A stretch of 64,000 nt of DNA from Pseudomonas sp. R5-89-07 (GTDB lineage Bacteria; Pseudomonadota; Gammaproteobacteria; Pseudomonadales; Pseudomonadaceae). Made by a program: the position numbers and the translations under genes. This document shows, piece by piece, positions 36,741 to 46,355 of the stretch (positions within the stretch are counted from its first letter, which is position 1; every line of letters begins with the position of its first letter). The stretch is taken from assembly GCF_003851685.1 (NCBI RefSeq), contig NZ_CP027727.1, positions 5,394,001 through 5,458,000 of the forward strand. The letters run 5' to 3'. Below the pieces are notes generated by a model that did no database searches, had not been told where the DNA came from, and saw only the letters and a program-made list of their open reading frames with translations.

Positions 36741-38030
36741 TCAACCGGCAGCACTTTGCATGCGCACGGCACCGCGACGGTTCTGCCCGGCGGCGATCAC
36801 GCAGTTGCGCCCCGCGCCCTTGGCGGCATACAGCGCCTGGTCGGCGGACTTGAGCACCTCTTCGGGGCTACGTTGCTCGGCCTGGCGCTCGGCCACGCCG
36901 ATGCTGACGGTCACCGACACACTGGACGCCCCGCTACCGGCTCGACGCTGGCGGCCTTGATGGTCGTCATTGGGGCGGTCCGGGTTGCGCAATTTGATCG
37001 CATAGTTGGCGATGATTTCACGGATCTCCTCCAGGTGCGGCATGCACTCATCCAGGGTCTTGCCGGCGAACACCACGGCAAACTCTTCACCGCCGTAACG
37101 GTAGGCGCGCCCGCCGCCGTTGACCTTGGACAGTTTGCTCGCCACCAGGCGCAGCACCTGGTCGCCCACGTCATGGCCGTGGGTGTCGTTGAAACGCTTG
37201 AAGTGGTCCACGTCGCCCATCGCCAACACATAATTGCGCCCCAACCGCTGCATGCGTTCGTTAAGGGCGCGACGCCCCGGCAAGCCGGTCAACTCATCGC
37301 GAAAGGCCATTTGGTAAGCCTCGTGCGCCACACCGGCAGCGATCATCAGCATCACCTGGCTGCACATGATGTTGAGGGTGAACGGCAGGATGAAGGTCTG
37401 CGGCAACATCCAGAACATCCCCAGCAGCCCCACCAATTGCGCGGCATGCAGCGGGCGCGGCTGGTACCAGTACTGGGCGGCCAGGGTAAGGAAGCCGATC
37501 AGAAACATCGGGTATGACAGTTGGATCAGGCTCATCCAGGCGCCATGCAGCGCCGGCCAGCGGATCTCGGCCAGCCAGTCCAGCACGCCCTGGGGATAAC
37601 TTTGCTCCAGCGCCAGCGCCACGCTGCCGATGGCCAGCAGCACCGCGCAGCGCGCGACGAAGTCACGGAACAAGTGGGTCTTTTCCTGCCACAGCGCATA
37701 CACGCTGAACAGCAAGGGCAGCAGCAGGCAGACCAGGTGGAACACCACGGCGGCGTCTTCACGGACGCGGCCATTGTCGCGATAGAAGTCGGTCTGGGTG
37801 TCCAGCAGGAAATACGCGACATACACCGTGATCATCAGGAACAGCTCACGCTGGCGCCGATACACCGCGCAGTAAGCACCGCCGAGCAACAGCACCAGGG
37901 TCGGCAGCACGTTGAACAGCGAGGTGAAGAAGACGTTGAGGTCCTTGAGATAGGCAGCCGAGAGCCCGGCCAGCAACAGCAGCAATGAGGGCAGAAAGTG
38001 ACTGAACCGTACAGCGGACACGCGTGACAA
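36741..38030 (-). CDS. Membrane diguanylate cyclase (GGDEF)
   Basis: 429 residues from a TTG start with GGAG upstream; a GTG 9 bp further in is an alternative. The N-terminal ~230 residues contain roughly six to seven hydrophobic helices with no known sensor name. The C-terminal GGDEF domain has an intact YRYGGEEFAVVF signature, so it should make cyclic-di-GMP. The RxxD inhibitory site five residues upstream is absent. It is flanked by acyl-CoA dehydrogenase genes on the same strand. No EAL domain. Confidence 0.88.
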   Translation of the reverse strand: MSRVSAVRFSHFLPSLLLLLAGLSAAYLKDLNVFFTSLFNVLPTLVLLLGGAYCAVYRRQRELFLMITVYVAYFLLDTQTDFYRDNGRVREDAAVVFHLVCLLLPLLFSVYALWQEKTHLFRDFVARCAVLLAIGSVALALEQSYPQGVLDWLAEIRWPALHGAWMSLIQLSYPMFLIGFLTLAAQYWYQPRPLHAAQLVGLLGMFWMLPQTFILPFTLNIMCSQVMLMIAAGVAHEAYQMAFRDELTGLPGRRALNERMQRLGRNYVLAMGDVDHFKRFNDTHGHDVGDQVLRLVASKLSKVNGGGRAYRYGGEEFAVVFAGKTLDECMPHLEEIREIIANYAIKLRNPDRPNDDHQGRQRRAGSGASSVSVTVSIGVAERQAEQRSPEEVLKSADQALYAAKGAGRNCVIAAGQNRRGAVRMQSAAG

Positions 38031-38189
38031 GGGTAAGCTCCGACCCGCAAAAAAGATGGTGGCATAGTGCCTCTTCGCGACCAGTTAACCACAACCCGTC
38101 CGACCTGTATCACTTTGCCACCACTGTAACGGCACCGCCCATCAATCCCTTAGCGCCAGAGTGCATTTTAATAATCGACACAGGCTGAA

Positions 38190-38276
38190 TGTGGGGGGGC
38201 TTGCTCCCGATAGTGGTGAGTCAGCTACAGAGAGGTTGACTGATGCACCGCAATCGGGGGCAAGCCCCCTCCCACA
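38190..38276. repeat. REPIN, TGTGGGAGGGGGCTTGC type
   Basis: The left arm TGTGGGGGGGCTTGCTCCCG is slightly altered. The right arm is ATCGGGGGCAAGCCCCCTCC plus CACA. The arms point inward. Confidence 0.88.
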
Positions 38277-38310
38277 TGGACCGCATTGCCAATCTCATGC
38301 CTAGCCGGCA

Positions 38311-38343
38311 AAAAAAAACCGCCACCCTAGAAGGGTGGCGGTT
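38311..38343 (-). terminator. Terminator of acyl-CoA dehydrogenase copy 3
   Basis: Perfect 12-bp stem AACCGCCACCCT / AGGGTGGCGGTT with a three-base loop, followed by a run of eight T on the minus strand, 20 bp past the stop. Confidence 0.88.
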
Positions 38344-38363
38344 TCAGATGATTCCGGTAAGGC

Positions 38364-40169
38364 TTAGTAAGCCAGGCCGAAGTCCTCTTCTTTCATGTCC
38401 ATCAGGTTGCTGGCGCCCGACAGCATGGTTGCCACGTGGGTGCGGGTACGCGGCAGGATGCGCTGGAAGTAGAAGCGCGCGGTCTGCAGCTTGGCGGTGT
38501 AGAACGCCTCTTCGGAGGTACCGGCAGCCAGTTTTTCGGCGGCCAGGCGCGCCATGTCGGCCCAGAAGTAAGCCAGGCACGCGTAACCGGAGTACATCAG
38601 GTAATCCACCGAGGCGGCACCGACTTCTTCACGGTCTTTCATCGCGGCCATGCCGACCTTCATGGTCAACTCGCCCCACTCTTTGTTCAGCGCCGCCAGC
38701 GGTGTAACGAACTCTTTGACCGCGTCATTGCCTTCGTTGGCCTGGCAGAACTTGTGCACGATCTTGGTGAAGCCCTTGAGCGCTTCGCCTTGAGTCATCA
38801 GCACTTTACGGCCCAGCAGGTCCAGTGCCTGGATACCGGTGGTGCCTTCGTACAGCATCGAAATGCGGCTGTCGCGAACGTTCTGCTCCATGCCCCACTC
38901 GGCGATGAAACCGTGGCCGCCGTAGATCTGCACACCGTGGTTGGCCGATTCAAAACCGACTTCGGTCATGAACGCCTTAGCGATCGGCGTCATGAACGCC
39001 AGCAGGCCATCGGCCTGTTTCTTGGCTTCGTCGTCGGTGCCGTACTTGACGATATCCACTTGCTTGGCGGTGAAGTACACCATCGCACGGTTGCCTTCGG
39101 CGAAGGCTTTCATGGTCAGTAGCATGCGGCGCACGTCAGGGTGCACGATGATCGGGTCAGCGGCTTTGTCCGGCGCTTTCGGGCCAGTCAGGGAGCGCAT
39201 TTGCAGGCGGTCGCGAGCGTACTTCAGGCCACCCTGGAAACCGATCTCGGCGTGGGCCAGGCCTTGCAGCGCGGTCCCCAGGCGAGCGGTGTTCATAAAG
39301 GTGAACATGCAGTTCAGGCCTTTGTTCGCCGGGCCGATCAGGTAACCGGTGGCCGCGTCGAAGTTCATCACGCAGGTAGCGTTGCCGTGGATGCCCATCT
39401 TGTGTTCCAGGGAGCCACAGGTTACCGCGTTGCGCTGACCGATCGAGCCATCGGCGTTCGGCAGGAACTTGGGCACGATGAACAGAGAGATGCCTTTGGT
39501 GCCAGCCGGTGCGTCGGGCAGGCGAGCCAGTACGATGTGGACGATGTTGTCGGCCATGTCGTGTTCACCGGCCGAGATGAAGATTTTGGTGCCGGAGACT
39601 TTGTAGGAACCGTCGGCCTGAGGTTCGGCCTTGGTGCGCAACATGCCCAGGTCGGTACCGCAGTGCGGCTCGGTCAGGCACATGGTGCCGGTCCACTCGC
39701 CGGAGACCAGTTTGGTCAGGTAGGCCTCTTGCTGCTCGGGCGTACCGTGCTCGGAGATGGTGTTCATCGCACCGTGGGACAGGCCAGGGTACATGCCCCA
39801 CGACCAGTTGGCTTCGCCAACCATTTCACTTACGGCAAGGCCCAGGGACTCCGGCAGGCCTTGGCCGCCGTGCTCAACGTCGTGGGCCAGGCTTGGCCAG
39901 CCGCCTTCGACGAACTGTTTGTAGGCTTCCTTGAAACCAGCAGGAGTCTTAACACCTGACTCGCTCCAGGTACACCCTTCGATGTCACCCACGCGGTTCA
40001 GCGGCGCCAGCACTTGCTCACAGAACTTGGCGCCTTCTTCGAGAATGGCGTCGACCATGTCCGGCGTAGCGTCCTGGCAAGCCGGCAGGCTCTGATAGTG
40101 CGCTTCATAGCCGAGCAGTTCGTCACGAACGAAGCGAATATCACGCAAGGGGGCCTTGTAGTCAGGCAT
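38364..40169 (-). CDS. Acyl-CoA dehydrogenase (large type), copy 3
   Basis: 601 residues ([20 protein letters not shown]). It shows the family motifs [40 protein letters not shown] and [13 protein letters not shown], where Thr replaces the Asn of copies 1 and 2. Separated from them by the diguanylate cyclase gene. It has its own strong terminator, so it is transcribed alone. Substrate unknown; medium- to long-chain acyl-CoA is likely for this family. Confidence 0.9.
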   Translation of the reverse strand: MPDYKAPLRDIRFVRDELLGYEAHYQSLPACQDATPDMVDAILEEGAKFCEQVLAPLNRVGDIEGCTWSESGVKTPAGFKEAYKQFVEGGWPSLAHDVEHGGQGLPESLGLAVSEMVGEANWSWGMYPGLSHGAMNTISEHGTPEQQEAYLTKLVSGEWTGTMCLTEPHCGTDLGMLRTKAEPQADGSYKVSGTKIFISAGEHDMADNIVHIVLARLPDAPAGTKGISLFIVPKFLPNADGSIGQRNAVTCGSLEHKMGIHGNATCVMNFDAATGYLIGPANKGLNCMFTFMNTARLGTALQGLAHAEIGFQGGLKYARDRLQMRSLTGPKAPDKAADPIIVHPDVRRMLLTMKAFAEGNRAMVYFTAKQVDIVKYGTDDEAKKQADGLLAFMTPIAKAFMTEVGFESANHGVQIYGGHGFIAEWGMEQNVRDSRISMLYEGTTGIQALDLLGRKVLMTQGEALKGFTKIVHKFCQANEGNDAVKEFVTPLAALNKEWGELTMKVGMAAMKDREEVGAASVDYLMYSGYACLAYFWADMARLAAEKLAAGTSEEAFYTAKLQTARFYFQRILPRTRTHVATMLSGASNLMDMKEEDFGLAY

Positions 40170-40504
40170 AGCGATAAACCTCTGCTGATGTATCTGGGAT
40201 GAACAACCGCATGGATACGTGGGTGGCGGTCAAACAGGTGTTTGAAACATACGTTTACGACCTGGGGTTGTCAAGCGTCGGTCAGATGCCGTTTGTCTTG
40301 ATACGGCTCAATGACGCGCACGGCAAAGCCTGTGACGTGATGCCACAGATCAAGAAGTGTAGGAGTTCGGCGGGAGGGCACGGAACAAATGTGGGAGGGA
40401 GCTTGCCCCCGATGGCGGTAGGTCAGCTATGAATAAGCTGACTGATAGACCGCTATCGGGGACAAGCTCCCTCCCACATTTTTAAATGGCATGCAGCGAG
40501 AGAG
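40170..40504. other. Intergenic region with REPIN
   Basis: About 335 bp upstream of dehydrogenase copy 3. It holds the REPIN at 40390-40478 and presumably the promoter of copy 3 near 40200-40260. No gene is supported. Confidence 0.6.
40390..40478. repeat. REPIN, TGTGGGAGGGAGCTTGC variant
   Basis: Left arm TGTGGGAGGGAGCTTGCCCC; right arm TATCGGGGACAAGCTCCCTC plus CCACA. The matching A/T changes in both arms preserve pairing. Confidence 0.9.
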
Positions 40505-40786
40505 TCAGGCGTAGGTATCGATCAACGTACCGAGCATTTCGTCCGAAGCCTTGGCGACTTTCGCGCCCAGCTCCACTTGAAACTTGCCCTGGGCCATTTC
40601 GACCATATTGCTCGCCGAGTTGGACGCCTGGGCGCGATCGTTGGCTTGCAGGCGGTCGCTTTGCGCGGCCGATGGCTGGTTGGTCGCGGCGCTGGCAATG
40701 TTGCCGGCGGCCTGATCGACACGGTTCTGCCCGGCCTGAATGGTGCTCAGGCCCGAATAAAACGCGCTGCTTCCAGAGATTTCCAT
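40505..40786 (-). CDS. Small conserved protein resembling a minimal flagellar rod/hook protein
   Basis: 93 residues. The N-terminus ISGSSAFYSGLSTIQAGQNR with QAAGNIASAATN resembles the N-terminal helix of flagellar rod/hook proteins (GLxAxQxRxxxxANNIANAxT). The C-terminus (NMVEMAQGKFQVELGAKVAK, then ASDEMLGTLIDTYA) resembles their C-terminal helix ending DEMLGTLLD. The middle is low-complexity, Ala/Gln/Ser-rich. No flagellar genes are near. It may be an axial-protein-like orphan. Function unknown. Confidence 0.7.
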   Translation of the reverse strand: MEISGSSAFYSGLSTIQAGQNRVDQAAGNIASAATNQPSAAQSDRLQANDRAQASNSASNMVEMAQGKFQVELGAKVAKASDEMLGTLIDTYA

Positions 40787-40892
40787 GGCGTAAGCCTGCC
40801 TTTAGAGAATCGTGAAGGTGGATTGAAGCAGACATCCTGGCAAAAGGCCCGTCAAAAACACTAATGGCATATTGCCTTAGCGATAGCCAAAA

Positions 40893-41573
40893 TCAGTCAA
40901 GCAGGTCCATTTCCAGGTACGCGGCCACAGCGGCTGCCCCGGCATGCTTGAGTTTCGGCACACGCCCCAGGCACGGCGCCGGCAGACGCTCGGCCAAGGT
41001 CGCGAGGTTTTCTTCCAGACGGGAGGTCTTGGGGTCGATGATATTGGCCACCCAGCCGGCCAGCGGTAAACCATCGCGTGCGATCGCTTCGGCCGTGAGC
41101 AGTGCATGACTGATACACCCCAGGCGCACCCCCACCACCAGAATCACTGGTAGCTTGAGCGCAATGGCCAGGTCCGACAGGTTGGCCTGGTCGGCCAGTG
41201 GCACGCGCCACCCACCGGCGCCTTCGATCAAGGTGAAGTCCGCGTTATGCGCCAGAATCCGTTGCATCGGCTTGAGCAGCGATTGCACCGTCAGCGCAAC
41301 ACCCGCCTCGCGGGCGGCCAGGTGCGGCGCAATCGCCGGCTCGAACGCCACTGGGTTGACCTCGGCGTACGTCAACGGCAACGAACATTCGGCGAGCAGC
41401 GCCAAGGCGTCGGCATTGCGCAAGCCCTTGGGGGTTATCTGACAGCCCGAGGCCACTGGTTTTCCCGCCGCGGTGCTTTTGCCGGCTTGGCGCGCGGCAT
41501 GCAACAGGCCGGCGGCGACGGTGGTCTTGCCCACATCGGTGTCGGTGCCGGTGATGAAATAAGCCGCGCTCAT
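40893..41573 (-). CDS. bioD: Dethiobiotin synthetase BioD
   Basis: 226 residues. ATP-dependent carboxylation of 7,8-diaminopelargonate to dethiobiotin. The P-loop [10 protein letters not shown] is at residues 8-17. It has the [10 protein letters not shown] motif near 118 and the conserved [18 protein letters not shown]. Last gene of bioFHCD; the start overlaps the bioC stop by 4 bp. Confidence 0.95.
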   Translation of the reverse strand: MSAAYFITGTDTDVGKTTVAAGLLHAARQAGKSTAAGKPVASGCQITPKGLRNADALALLAECSLPLTYAEVNPVAFEPAIAPHLAAREAGVALTVQSLLKPMQRILAHNADFTLIEGAGGWRVPLADQANLSDLAIALKLPVILVVGVRLGCISHALLTAEAIARDGLPLAGWVANIIDPKTSRLEENLATLAERLPAPCLGRVPKLKHAGAAAVAAYLEMDLLD

Positions 41574-42382
41574 AGCGGTTTCTCCAGTAGGGCGTACACC
41601 ACTTGGTAGGTCGCAGGCAGGCCCTGGGCCTGGCGGAACTGCTCGTAAGCCTGCACCAGCGCCGCAATCCGCGCGCGGCCGGTCAACCCTCCCGGACGAC
41701 CGGGGTTGAGGTTATGCGCGCCCAAGGCTTTCAACTCGTGGGTCAGGCTGCGCACATCCGGGTAATGCAGCACATGGGCACGTCGCTCCAGGCTGGTCAC
41801 GCGAAAACCACTGGCTGCGCACAGCTGTTGATACGCCTCGAAGGTGCGGAAACGGTTGACGTGAACCAGCCCATCCACCGCTCGCCAACTGCTGCGCAAC
41901 TCATCCAGGGTGCCCACGCACAGGCTGGCAACCGCCAGCACGCCGCCCGGCTGCAGCACGCGAAACGCTTCACTGAGGACTGCGTCGAAGTTCGCACACC
42001 ACTGCACCGCCAGGCTGGAGAAGATCAGCTCGAAGCTGTCAGCCTTCAGCGGCAAGCGTTCTGCATCGCCAGCGACAAAATGCTGCGCCCCGCCTGCAGG
42101 CCGCGCATGCTTGAGCATACCCTCGGCGATATCCAATGCCGTGCCTTGGCTGGCAGGCAGCTGCTCGCTCAATGCACGGCTGAAATAACCCGTGCCACAG
42201 CCCAGGTCAAGCCAGCGTTGCGGCGCAAGGCCCGCCGGTAAACGAGCCAGCAGTGCATGCCCGACCGCCCGCTGCAGCTCGGCCACGCTGTCGTAACTGG
42301 CCGCCGCCCGGGAAAACGAGGCCGCTACCTGACGCTTGTCGGGCAAGGCACCAGGCAAGGGGGGATGGGAGAGATCAGTCAT
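41570..42382 (-). CDS. bioC: Malonyl-ACP O-methyltransferase BioC
   Basis: About 270 residues. Methylates malonyl-ACP to start pimelate synthesis. The SAM-binding motif [11 protein letters not shown] lies near residues 56-66, followed by ALDIAEGML and a methyltransferase 11 fold. Start chosen at ATG 42382 ([19 protein letters not shown]), which overlaps the bioH stop by 8 bp. An in-frame ATG at 42394 adds four residues. Neither has a strong ribosome site, so translational coupling to bioH is likely. Confidence 0.92.
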   Translation of the reverse strand: MTDLSHPPLPGALPDKRQVAASFSRAAASYDSVAELQRAVGHALLARLPAGLAPQRWLDLGCGTGYFSRALSEQLPASQGTALDIAEGMLKHARPAGGAQHFVAGDAERLPLKADSFELIFSSLAVQWCANFDAVLSEAFRVLQPGGVLAVASLCVGTLDELRSSWRAVDGLVHVNRFRTFEAYQQLCAASGFRVTSLERRAHVLHYPDVRSLTHELKALGAHNLNPGRPGGLTGRARIAALVQAYEQFRQAQGLPATYQVVYALLEKPL

Positions 42383-43106
42383 CAACGCACTCATGTAAAA
42401 AAGCCTGGATGGCCCCCGCTACACCGTGGGGGTCCTCCAGAAGAAAAGCGTGACCGGCCTGTTCAATCAGGCCGATTTCCACATCGGGCAGCAGCGCCAG
42501 CAGGTCACTGGCGGCTTCGGCCGGCACCAGCCCGTCCTGCCCGGCAAACAGGTGCAACTGTGGCCCGCGAAACGCATGCAAGGCAGCGCGGGTGTCCAAT
42601 TGGGCGAGCAACTCAAGGCCAGGCATCAGCACGCTGGACGAGGTGTTCGGCGCTCCACCCAGCAACAGACGCGAGAGCCCGCGCGGGTCGGCGGCGCCCT
42701 TGGCACACAAAAGGCCAAAGCGCTTGAGGGTGACCTGGGAGTCGGCGTGGCAGCCAGCCAGGAACGCGTCGAATGTTTCAGCCGGCATTGCGTGCGGCCA
42801 ACTCTCATGGGCGACAAAACACGGGTTGCTCGCCAGGGTGAGCAGGCCGCAGCAACGCTCACCGCGGCGTGCCGCCAGCTCTGAAGCGAGCATGCCGCCC
42901 AGGGACCAGCCGCCGAGCCAGACATTGTCCGGCAGCGTGGCATCCAGTTCGTCGATCCATTCAGCCAGTTCGCTGGAATCCAGCACCGGCAGTGGTTCGA
43001 CTTGCACGCGCAAGTGTTCATTCAAACCGTGCAACGCTGCGGCCAGCGGTTCCAGCGGTGATACCCCCAGGCCCCAGCCGGGCAGCAATACCAGTCGATC
43101 ACGCAT
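42375..43106 (-). CDS. bioH: Pimeloyl-ACP methyl ester esterase BioH
   Basis: 243 residues, alpha/beta hydrolase. Removes the methyl group from pimeloyl-ACP methyl ester. The nucleophile elbow GWSLGG has Ser68, and the C-terminal GHAFLLEDP region supplies the catalytic His ([13 protein letters not shown] near 225). Overlaps bioF upstream and bioC downstream by 8 bp each. Confidence 0.93.
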   Translation of the reverse strand: MRDRLVLLPGWGLGVSPLEPLAAALHGLNEHLRVQVEPLPVLDSSELAEWIDELDATLPDNVWLGGWSLGGMLASELAARRGERCCGLLTLASNPCFVAHESWPHAMPAETFDAFLAGCHADSQVTLKRFGLLCAKGAADPRGLSRLLLGGAPNTSSSVLMPGLELLAQLDTRAALHAFRGPQLHLFAGQDGLVPAEAASDLLALLPDVEIGLIEQAGHAFLLEDPHGVAGAIQAFLHECVDD

Positions 43107-44280
43107 GCTCGGGCTCCGTAGCGTTTAACATCCGGAAACACGCTTCCAATGCGTTTAACAATAGCTGCACCTGCGTCGCGCTGTGGGCCGCCGTCAACGT
43201 CACGCGCAAACGGGCGCCGCCGGCGGGCACGGTGGGGGGGCGGATCGCGGTCACCATCAGCCCGCGCTCGCGCAGCATCTGCGACAGGCGCAGGGCACGT
43301 GCGCTGTCGCCAATCAGGATCGGCTGGATCGGCGTGAAACTGTCCATCAGCGCCAGGCCGATCTGCTCGGCGCCTTGGCGAAACTGGCGGATCAAAGCGT
43401 TGAGGTGCTCGCGTCGCCAATGCTCGGTGCGCAGCAGCTCCAGGCTTTTCAAGGTGGCGCAGGCCAATGCCGGCGGCTGGCTGGTGGTGTAGATGTACGG
43501 CCGGGCGAATTGGATCAGGCTTTCGACCAATTCTTCACTGCCCGCCACAAAGGCCCCCGCAGTGCCGAACGCTTTACCGAGGGTGCCGACCAGTACCGGC
43601 ACGTCGTCCTGGCCCAAGCCGAAATGCTCGACGATTCCGCCGCCGTTGGCCCCCAGCGGGCCGAAACCATGGGCATCGTCCACCATCAACCAGGCGCCCT
43701 TGGCCTTGGCTTCACGGGCCAGCGCCGGCAGATCGGCCAGGTCGCCATCCATGCTGAATACGCCATCGGTGACCACCAGCGTATTACCGGTGGCTTTCTC
43801 CAGGCGCTTGGCCAGACTGGCGGCGTCGTTATGCAGGTAACGGTTGAAACGTGCGCCGGACAACAAACCCGCATCCAGCAAAGAAGCATGGTTGAGACGG
43901 TCTTCCAGCACTGTATCGCCCTGCCCCACCAACGCCGTGACCGCGCCGAGGTTGGCCGTGTAGCCGGTGGTAAACAGCAAGGCACGCGGGCGCCCGGTCA
44001 GGTCGGCCAGCGCTTCTTCCAGCTCATGGTGCGGCGTGGCGTGGCCCACCACCAAGTGCGACGCACCACCGCCCACGCCCCAGCGCGACGCACCTTCGCG
44101 CCAGGCCTCAATCACTTGCGGATGGTTGGCCAGGCCCAGGTAGTCGTTATTGCAAAAGGCGAGCAGCGGCTTGCCGTCCACCACCACGTCCGGGCCTTGT
44201 GGGCTCTGGAGCAAGGGACGATGACGGTACAGATGTTCGGCACGGCGGGCAGCGAGGCGCGCGGCGAGATCGAAAGACAT
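43099..44280 (-). CDS. bioF: 8-amino-7-oxononanoate synthase BioF
   Basis: 393 residues, PLP alpha-oxoamine synthase condensing pimeloyl-ACP with alanine. Key parts: [32 protein letters not shown] and the PLP lysine in [16 protein letters not shown]. First gene of bioFHCD. Separated from bioB by 129 bp containing a REPIN. Confidence 0.96.
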   Translation of the reverse strand: MSFDLAARLAARRAEHLYRHRPLLQSPQGPDVVVDGKPLLAFCNNDYLGLANHPQVIEAWREGASRWGVGGGASHLVVGHATPHHELEEALADLTGRPRALLFTTGYTANLGAVTALVGQGDTVLEDRLNHASLLDAGLLSGARFNRYLHNDAASLAKRLEKATGNTLVVTDGVFSMDGDLADLPALAREAKAKGAWLMVDDAHGFGPLGANGGGIVEHFGLGQDDVPVLVGTLGKAFGTAGAFVAGSEELVESLIQFARPYIYTTSQPPALACATLKSLELLRTEHWRREHLNALIRQFRQGAEQIGLALMDSFTPIQPILIGDSARALRLSQMLRERGLMVTAIRPPTVPAGGARLRVTLTAAHSATQVQLLLNALEACFRMLNATEPEHA

Positions 44281-44302
44281 GCAGGTTCCACTCGGTCAAA
44301 AC

Positions 44303-44392
44303 TGTGGGAGGGGGCTTGCCCCCGATGGGGGTGTGTCAGCCGGTGCATAAGTTGGCTGACACTGCGCCATCGGGGGCAAGCCCCCTCCCACA
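44303..44392. repeat. REPIN between bioB and bioF
   Basis: TGTGGGAGGGGGCTTGCCCC on the left and CATCGGGGGCAAGCCCCCTC plus CCACA on the right. It lies inside the biotin operon and may form a large hairpin in the bioB-bioF message. Confidence 0.93.
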
Positions 44393-44409
44393 TTGGGATT
44401 TTGTTTCAG

Positions 44410-45468
44410 TCAAACCGAGGCGGCGTTGTAGAACTGCTCGCTGCTCTTCTGCTCCACCAGAGCCTGCTCAATCGCTGCCTGATGCACCTCGTCGGCATGC
44501 TCTTCACGCGCCTCCGGCAGAATCCCGAGCCGCGAGAACAGTTGCATGTCCTTGTCCGCTTGCGGGTTGGCGGTGGTCAGCAGCTTGTCGCCGTAGAAGA
44601 TCGAGTTGGCACCGGCAAAAAACGCCAGGGCCTGCATTTGCTCGTTCATCGCCTCACGGCCAGCCGACAGGCGCACATGGGACTGCGGCATCAGGATGCG
44701 CGCCACCGCCAGCATGCGGATGAAGTCGAATGGGTCGATGTCCTCGGCGTTTTCCAGCGGCGTGCCGGCCACCTTGACCAGCATGTTGATCGGCACCGAC
44801 TCCGGATGCTCCGGCAGGTTGGCCAGCTGGATCAGCAGGTTGGCGCGGTCGTCGAGAGACTCGCCCATGCCAAGGATGCCGCCCGAGCAGATCTTCATCC
44901 CCGACTCACGCACGTAAGCCAGGGTTTGCAGGCGCTCGCTGTAGGTGCGGGTGGTGATGATCGACCCGTAGAACTCCGGCGAGGTGTCGAGGTTGTGGTT
45001 GTAGTAATCAAGGCCCGCCTGGGCCAGCGCGGCGGTTTGGTCCTGATCGAGACGGCCAAGGGTCATACAGGTTTCCAGGCCCATGGCCTTCACGCCTTTG
45101 ACCATCTCCAGCACGTAGGGCATGTCTTTGGCCGAGGGATGTTTCCACGCGGCGCCCATGCAGAAACGCGTCGAGCCGATGGCCTTGGCGCGGGCGGCCT
45201 CTTCGAGGACCTTCTGCACTTCCATCAGTTTTTCTTTTTCCAGGCCGGTGTTGTAGTGACCGGACTGCGGACAATATTTGCAATCTTCCGGGCAGGCCCC
45301 GGTCTTGATCGATAGCAGGGTGGATACCTGCACGCGATTGGCGTCGAAATGCGCGCGGTGCACGGTCTGCGCCTGGAACAACAGGTCATTGAACGGTTGC
45401 ACGAACAGGGCTTTGACTTCAGCCAAAGACCAATCGTGACGCAGGGTGGCAGAGGTGCTGGCGCTCAT
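44410..45468 (-). CDS. bioB: Biotin synthase BioB
   Basis: 352 residues, radical SAM enzyme inserting sulfur into dethiobiotin. The [4Fe-4S] ligands are Cys59, Cys63 and Cys66 ([12 protein letters not shown]). Also seen are [13 protein letters not shown] and the Arg-containing sulfur-donor cluster region [10 protein letters not shown]. First gene of bioB-FHCD, divergent from comF. A BirA-like operator lies in the intergenic region. Confidence 0.97.
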   Translation of the reverse strand: MSASTSATLRHDWSLAEVKALFVQPFNDLLFQAQTVHRAHFDANRVQVSTLLSIKTGACPEDCKYCPQSGHYNTGLEKEKLMEVQKVLEEAARAKAIGSTRFCMGAAWKHPSAKDMPYVLEMVKGVKAMGLETCMTLGRLDQDQTAALAQAGLDYYNHNLDTSPEFYGSIITTRTYSERLQTLAYVRESGMKICSGGILGMGESLDDRANLLIQLANLPEHPESVPINMLVKVAGTPLENAEDIDPFDFIRMLAVARILMPQSHVRLSAGREAMNEQMQALAFFAGANSIFYGDKLLTTANPQADKDMQLFSRLGILPEAREEHADEVHQAAIEQALVEQKSSEQFYNAASV

Positions 45469-45560
45469 GGGTGATTCCTTGATTATGCTTTGGCTAACGC
45501 TGCGGGAAGGGCAATACCCACAGGCACGACACGGATGCTCGGCATATTTAAGGAAGATTC

Positions 45561-46298
45561 ATGCACTGTCAACCAAGCCACAAACACAAGGTTTACATCT
45601 GGTTAAAAAGCGTACAAACCTGTTTGATCTGCGATGAACGCGCGCTAAGCGTCGATTGCGTGTGCAACGCCTGCGAAACCGAGCTGCCATGGCTGACGGA
45701 GCAGTGTGAACTCTGCGCGCTGCCTTTACCGATGGACGGGCTGGTCTGCGGCCAATGCCAGAAACAACCGCCCGCTTATCAACAGGTGATTGCGCCTTGG
45801 ACCTACAGCTTCCCGGTCGACAGCCTGATCAGTCGGTTCAAGCATCAGGCCCGCTGGCCATTGGGGCACCTGCTGGGACGCTTACTCGGGCGATTCCTGC
45901 AACATCGTTTTGAGAATACCGACCTCAGCCGCCCCGATTGCCTGCTGCCAGTACCGATGCCACCCAAACGCCTGCGCCAACGTGGCTATAACCAGGCCGC
46001 GATGCTGGCGCGCTGGCTCAGTGCCGACCTGGATATCCCCTACGATGAACACCTGTTGTTACGCCCCCATGAAACCATCGCGCAACAGGACCTCGACGCC
46101 AAGACACGCAAGCGCAACCTGCGCGATGCCTTCGCCCTGGCACCCGATGCCCGAGTGCAGGGCCGTCACCTGGCGCTGGTCGACGACGTGCTGACCACCG
46201 GCGCCACCGCCCACAGCCTGGCGCGGTTATTGATCAAGGCCGGTGCACGCCGGGTCGATGTGTATTGCCTGGCCCGCACGCCAAAACCCGGCACCTGA
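45561..46298 (+). CDS. comF: ComF family phosphoribosyltransferase-like protein
   Basis: 245 residues. The N-terminal four-cysteine zinc ribbon is CLICDERALSVDCVCNAC. The C-terminal PRTase fold has the PRPP loop LALVDDVLTTGATAHS near residue 205. Related to ComF/GntX proteins for DNA uptake and use of DNA as nutrient; the exact role in Pseudomonas is unsettled. The start region overlaps the putative BirA site, so biotin repression of bioB could also affect comF. Confidence 0.88.
   Translation: MHCQPSHKHKVYIWLKSVQTCLICDERALSVDCVCNACETELPWLTEQCELCALPLPMDGLVCGQCQKQPPAYQQVIAPWTYSFPVDSLISRFKHQARWPLGHLLGRLLGRFLQHRFENTDLSRPDCLLPVPMPPKRLRQRGYNQAAMLARWLSADLDIPYDEHLLLRPHETIAQQDLDAKTRKRNLRDAFALAPDARVQGRHLALVDDVLTTGATAHSLARLLIKAGARRVDVYCLARTPKPGT
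45566..45598. promoter_or_regulatory. Putative BirA operator for bioB
   Basis: CTGTCAACC-N15-GGTTTACAT matches the known proteobacterial BirA consensus TTGTAAACC-N14/15-GGTTTACAA in 15 of 18 half-site positions. It lies between bioB and comF, about 100 bp upstream of the bioB start and within the first codons of comF. Confidence 0.6.
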
Positions 46299-46355
46299 CT
46301 TGACTCCCGCGCCGCCGGGCGGCAACGTCGGTTCATTCCAGCCAAGCGTGTTCCC

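Larger units (their letters stand above)
38031..38363. other. Intergenic region with REPIN and terminator
   Basis: About 330 bp between the diguanylate cyclase and the third dehydrogenase gene. It holds a REPIN at 38190-38276 and a terminator at 38311-38343. No gene is supported. Confidence 0.6.
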
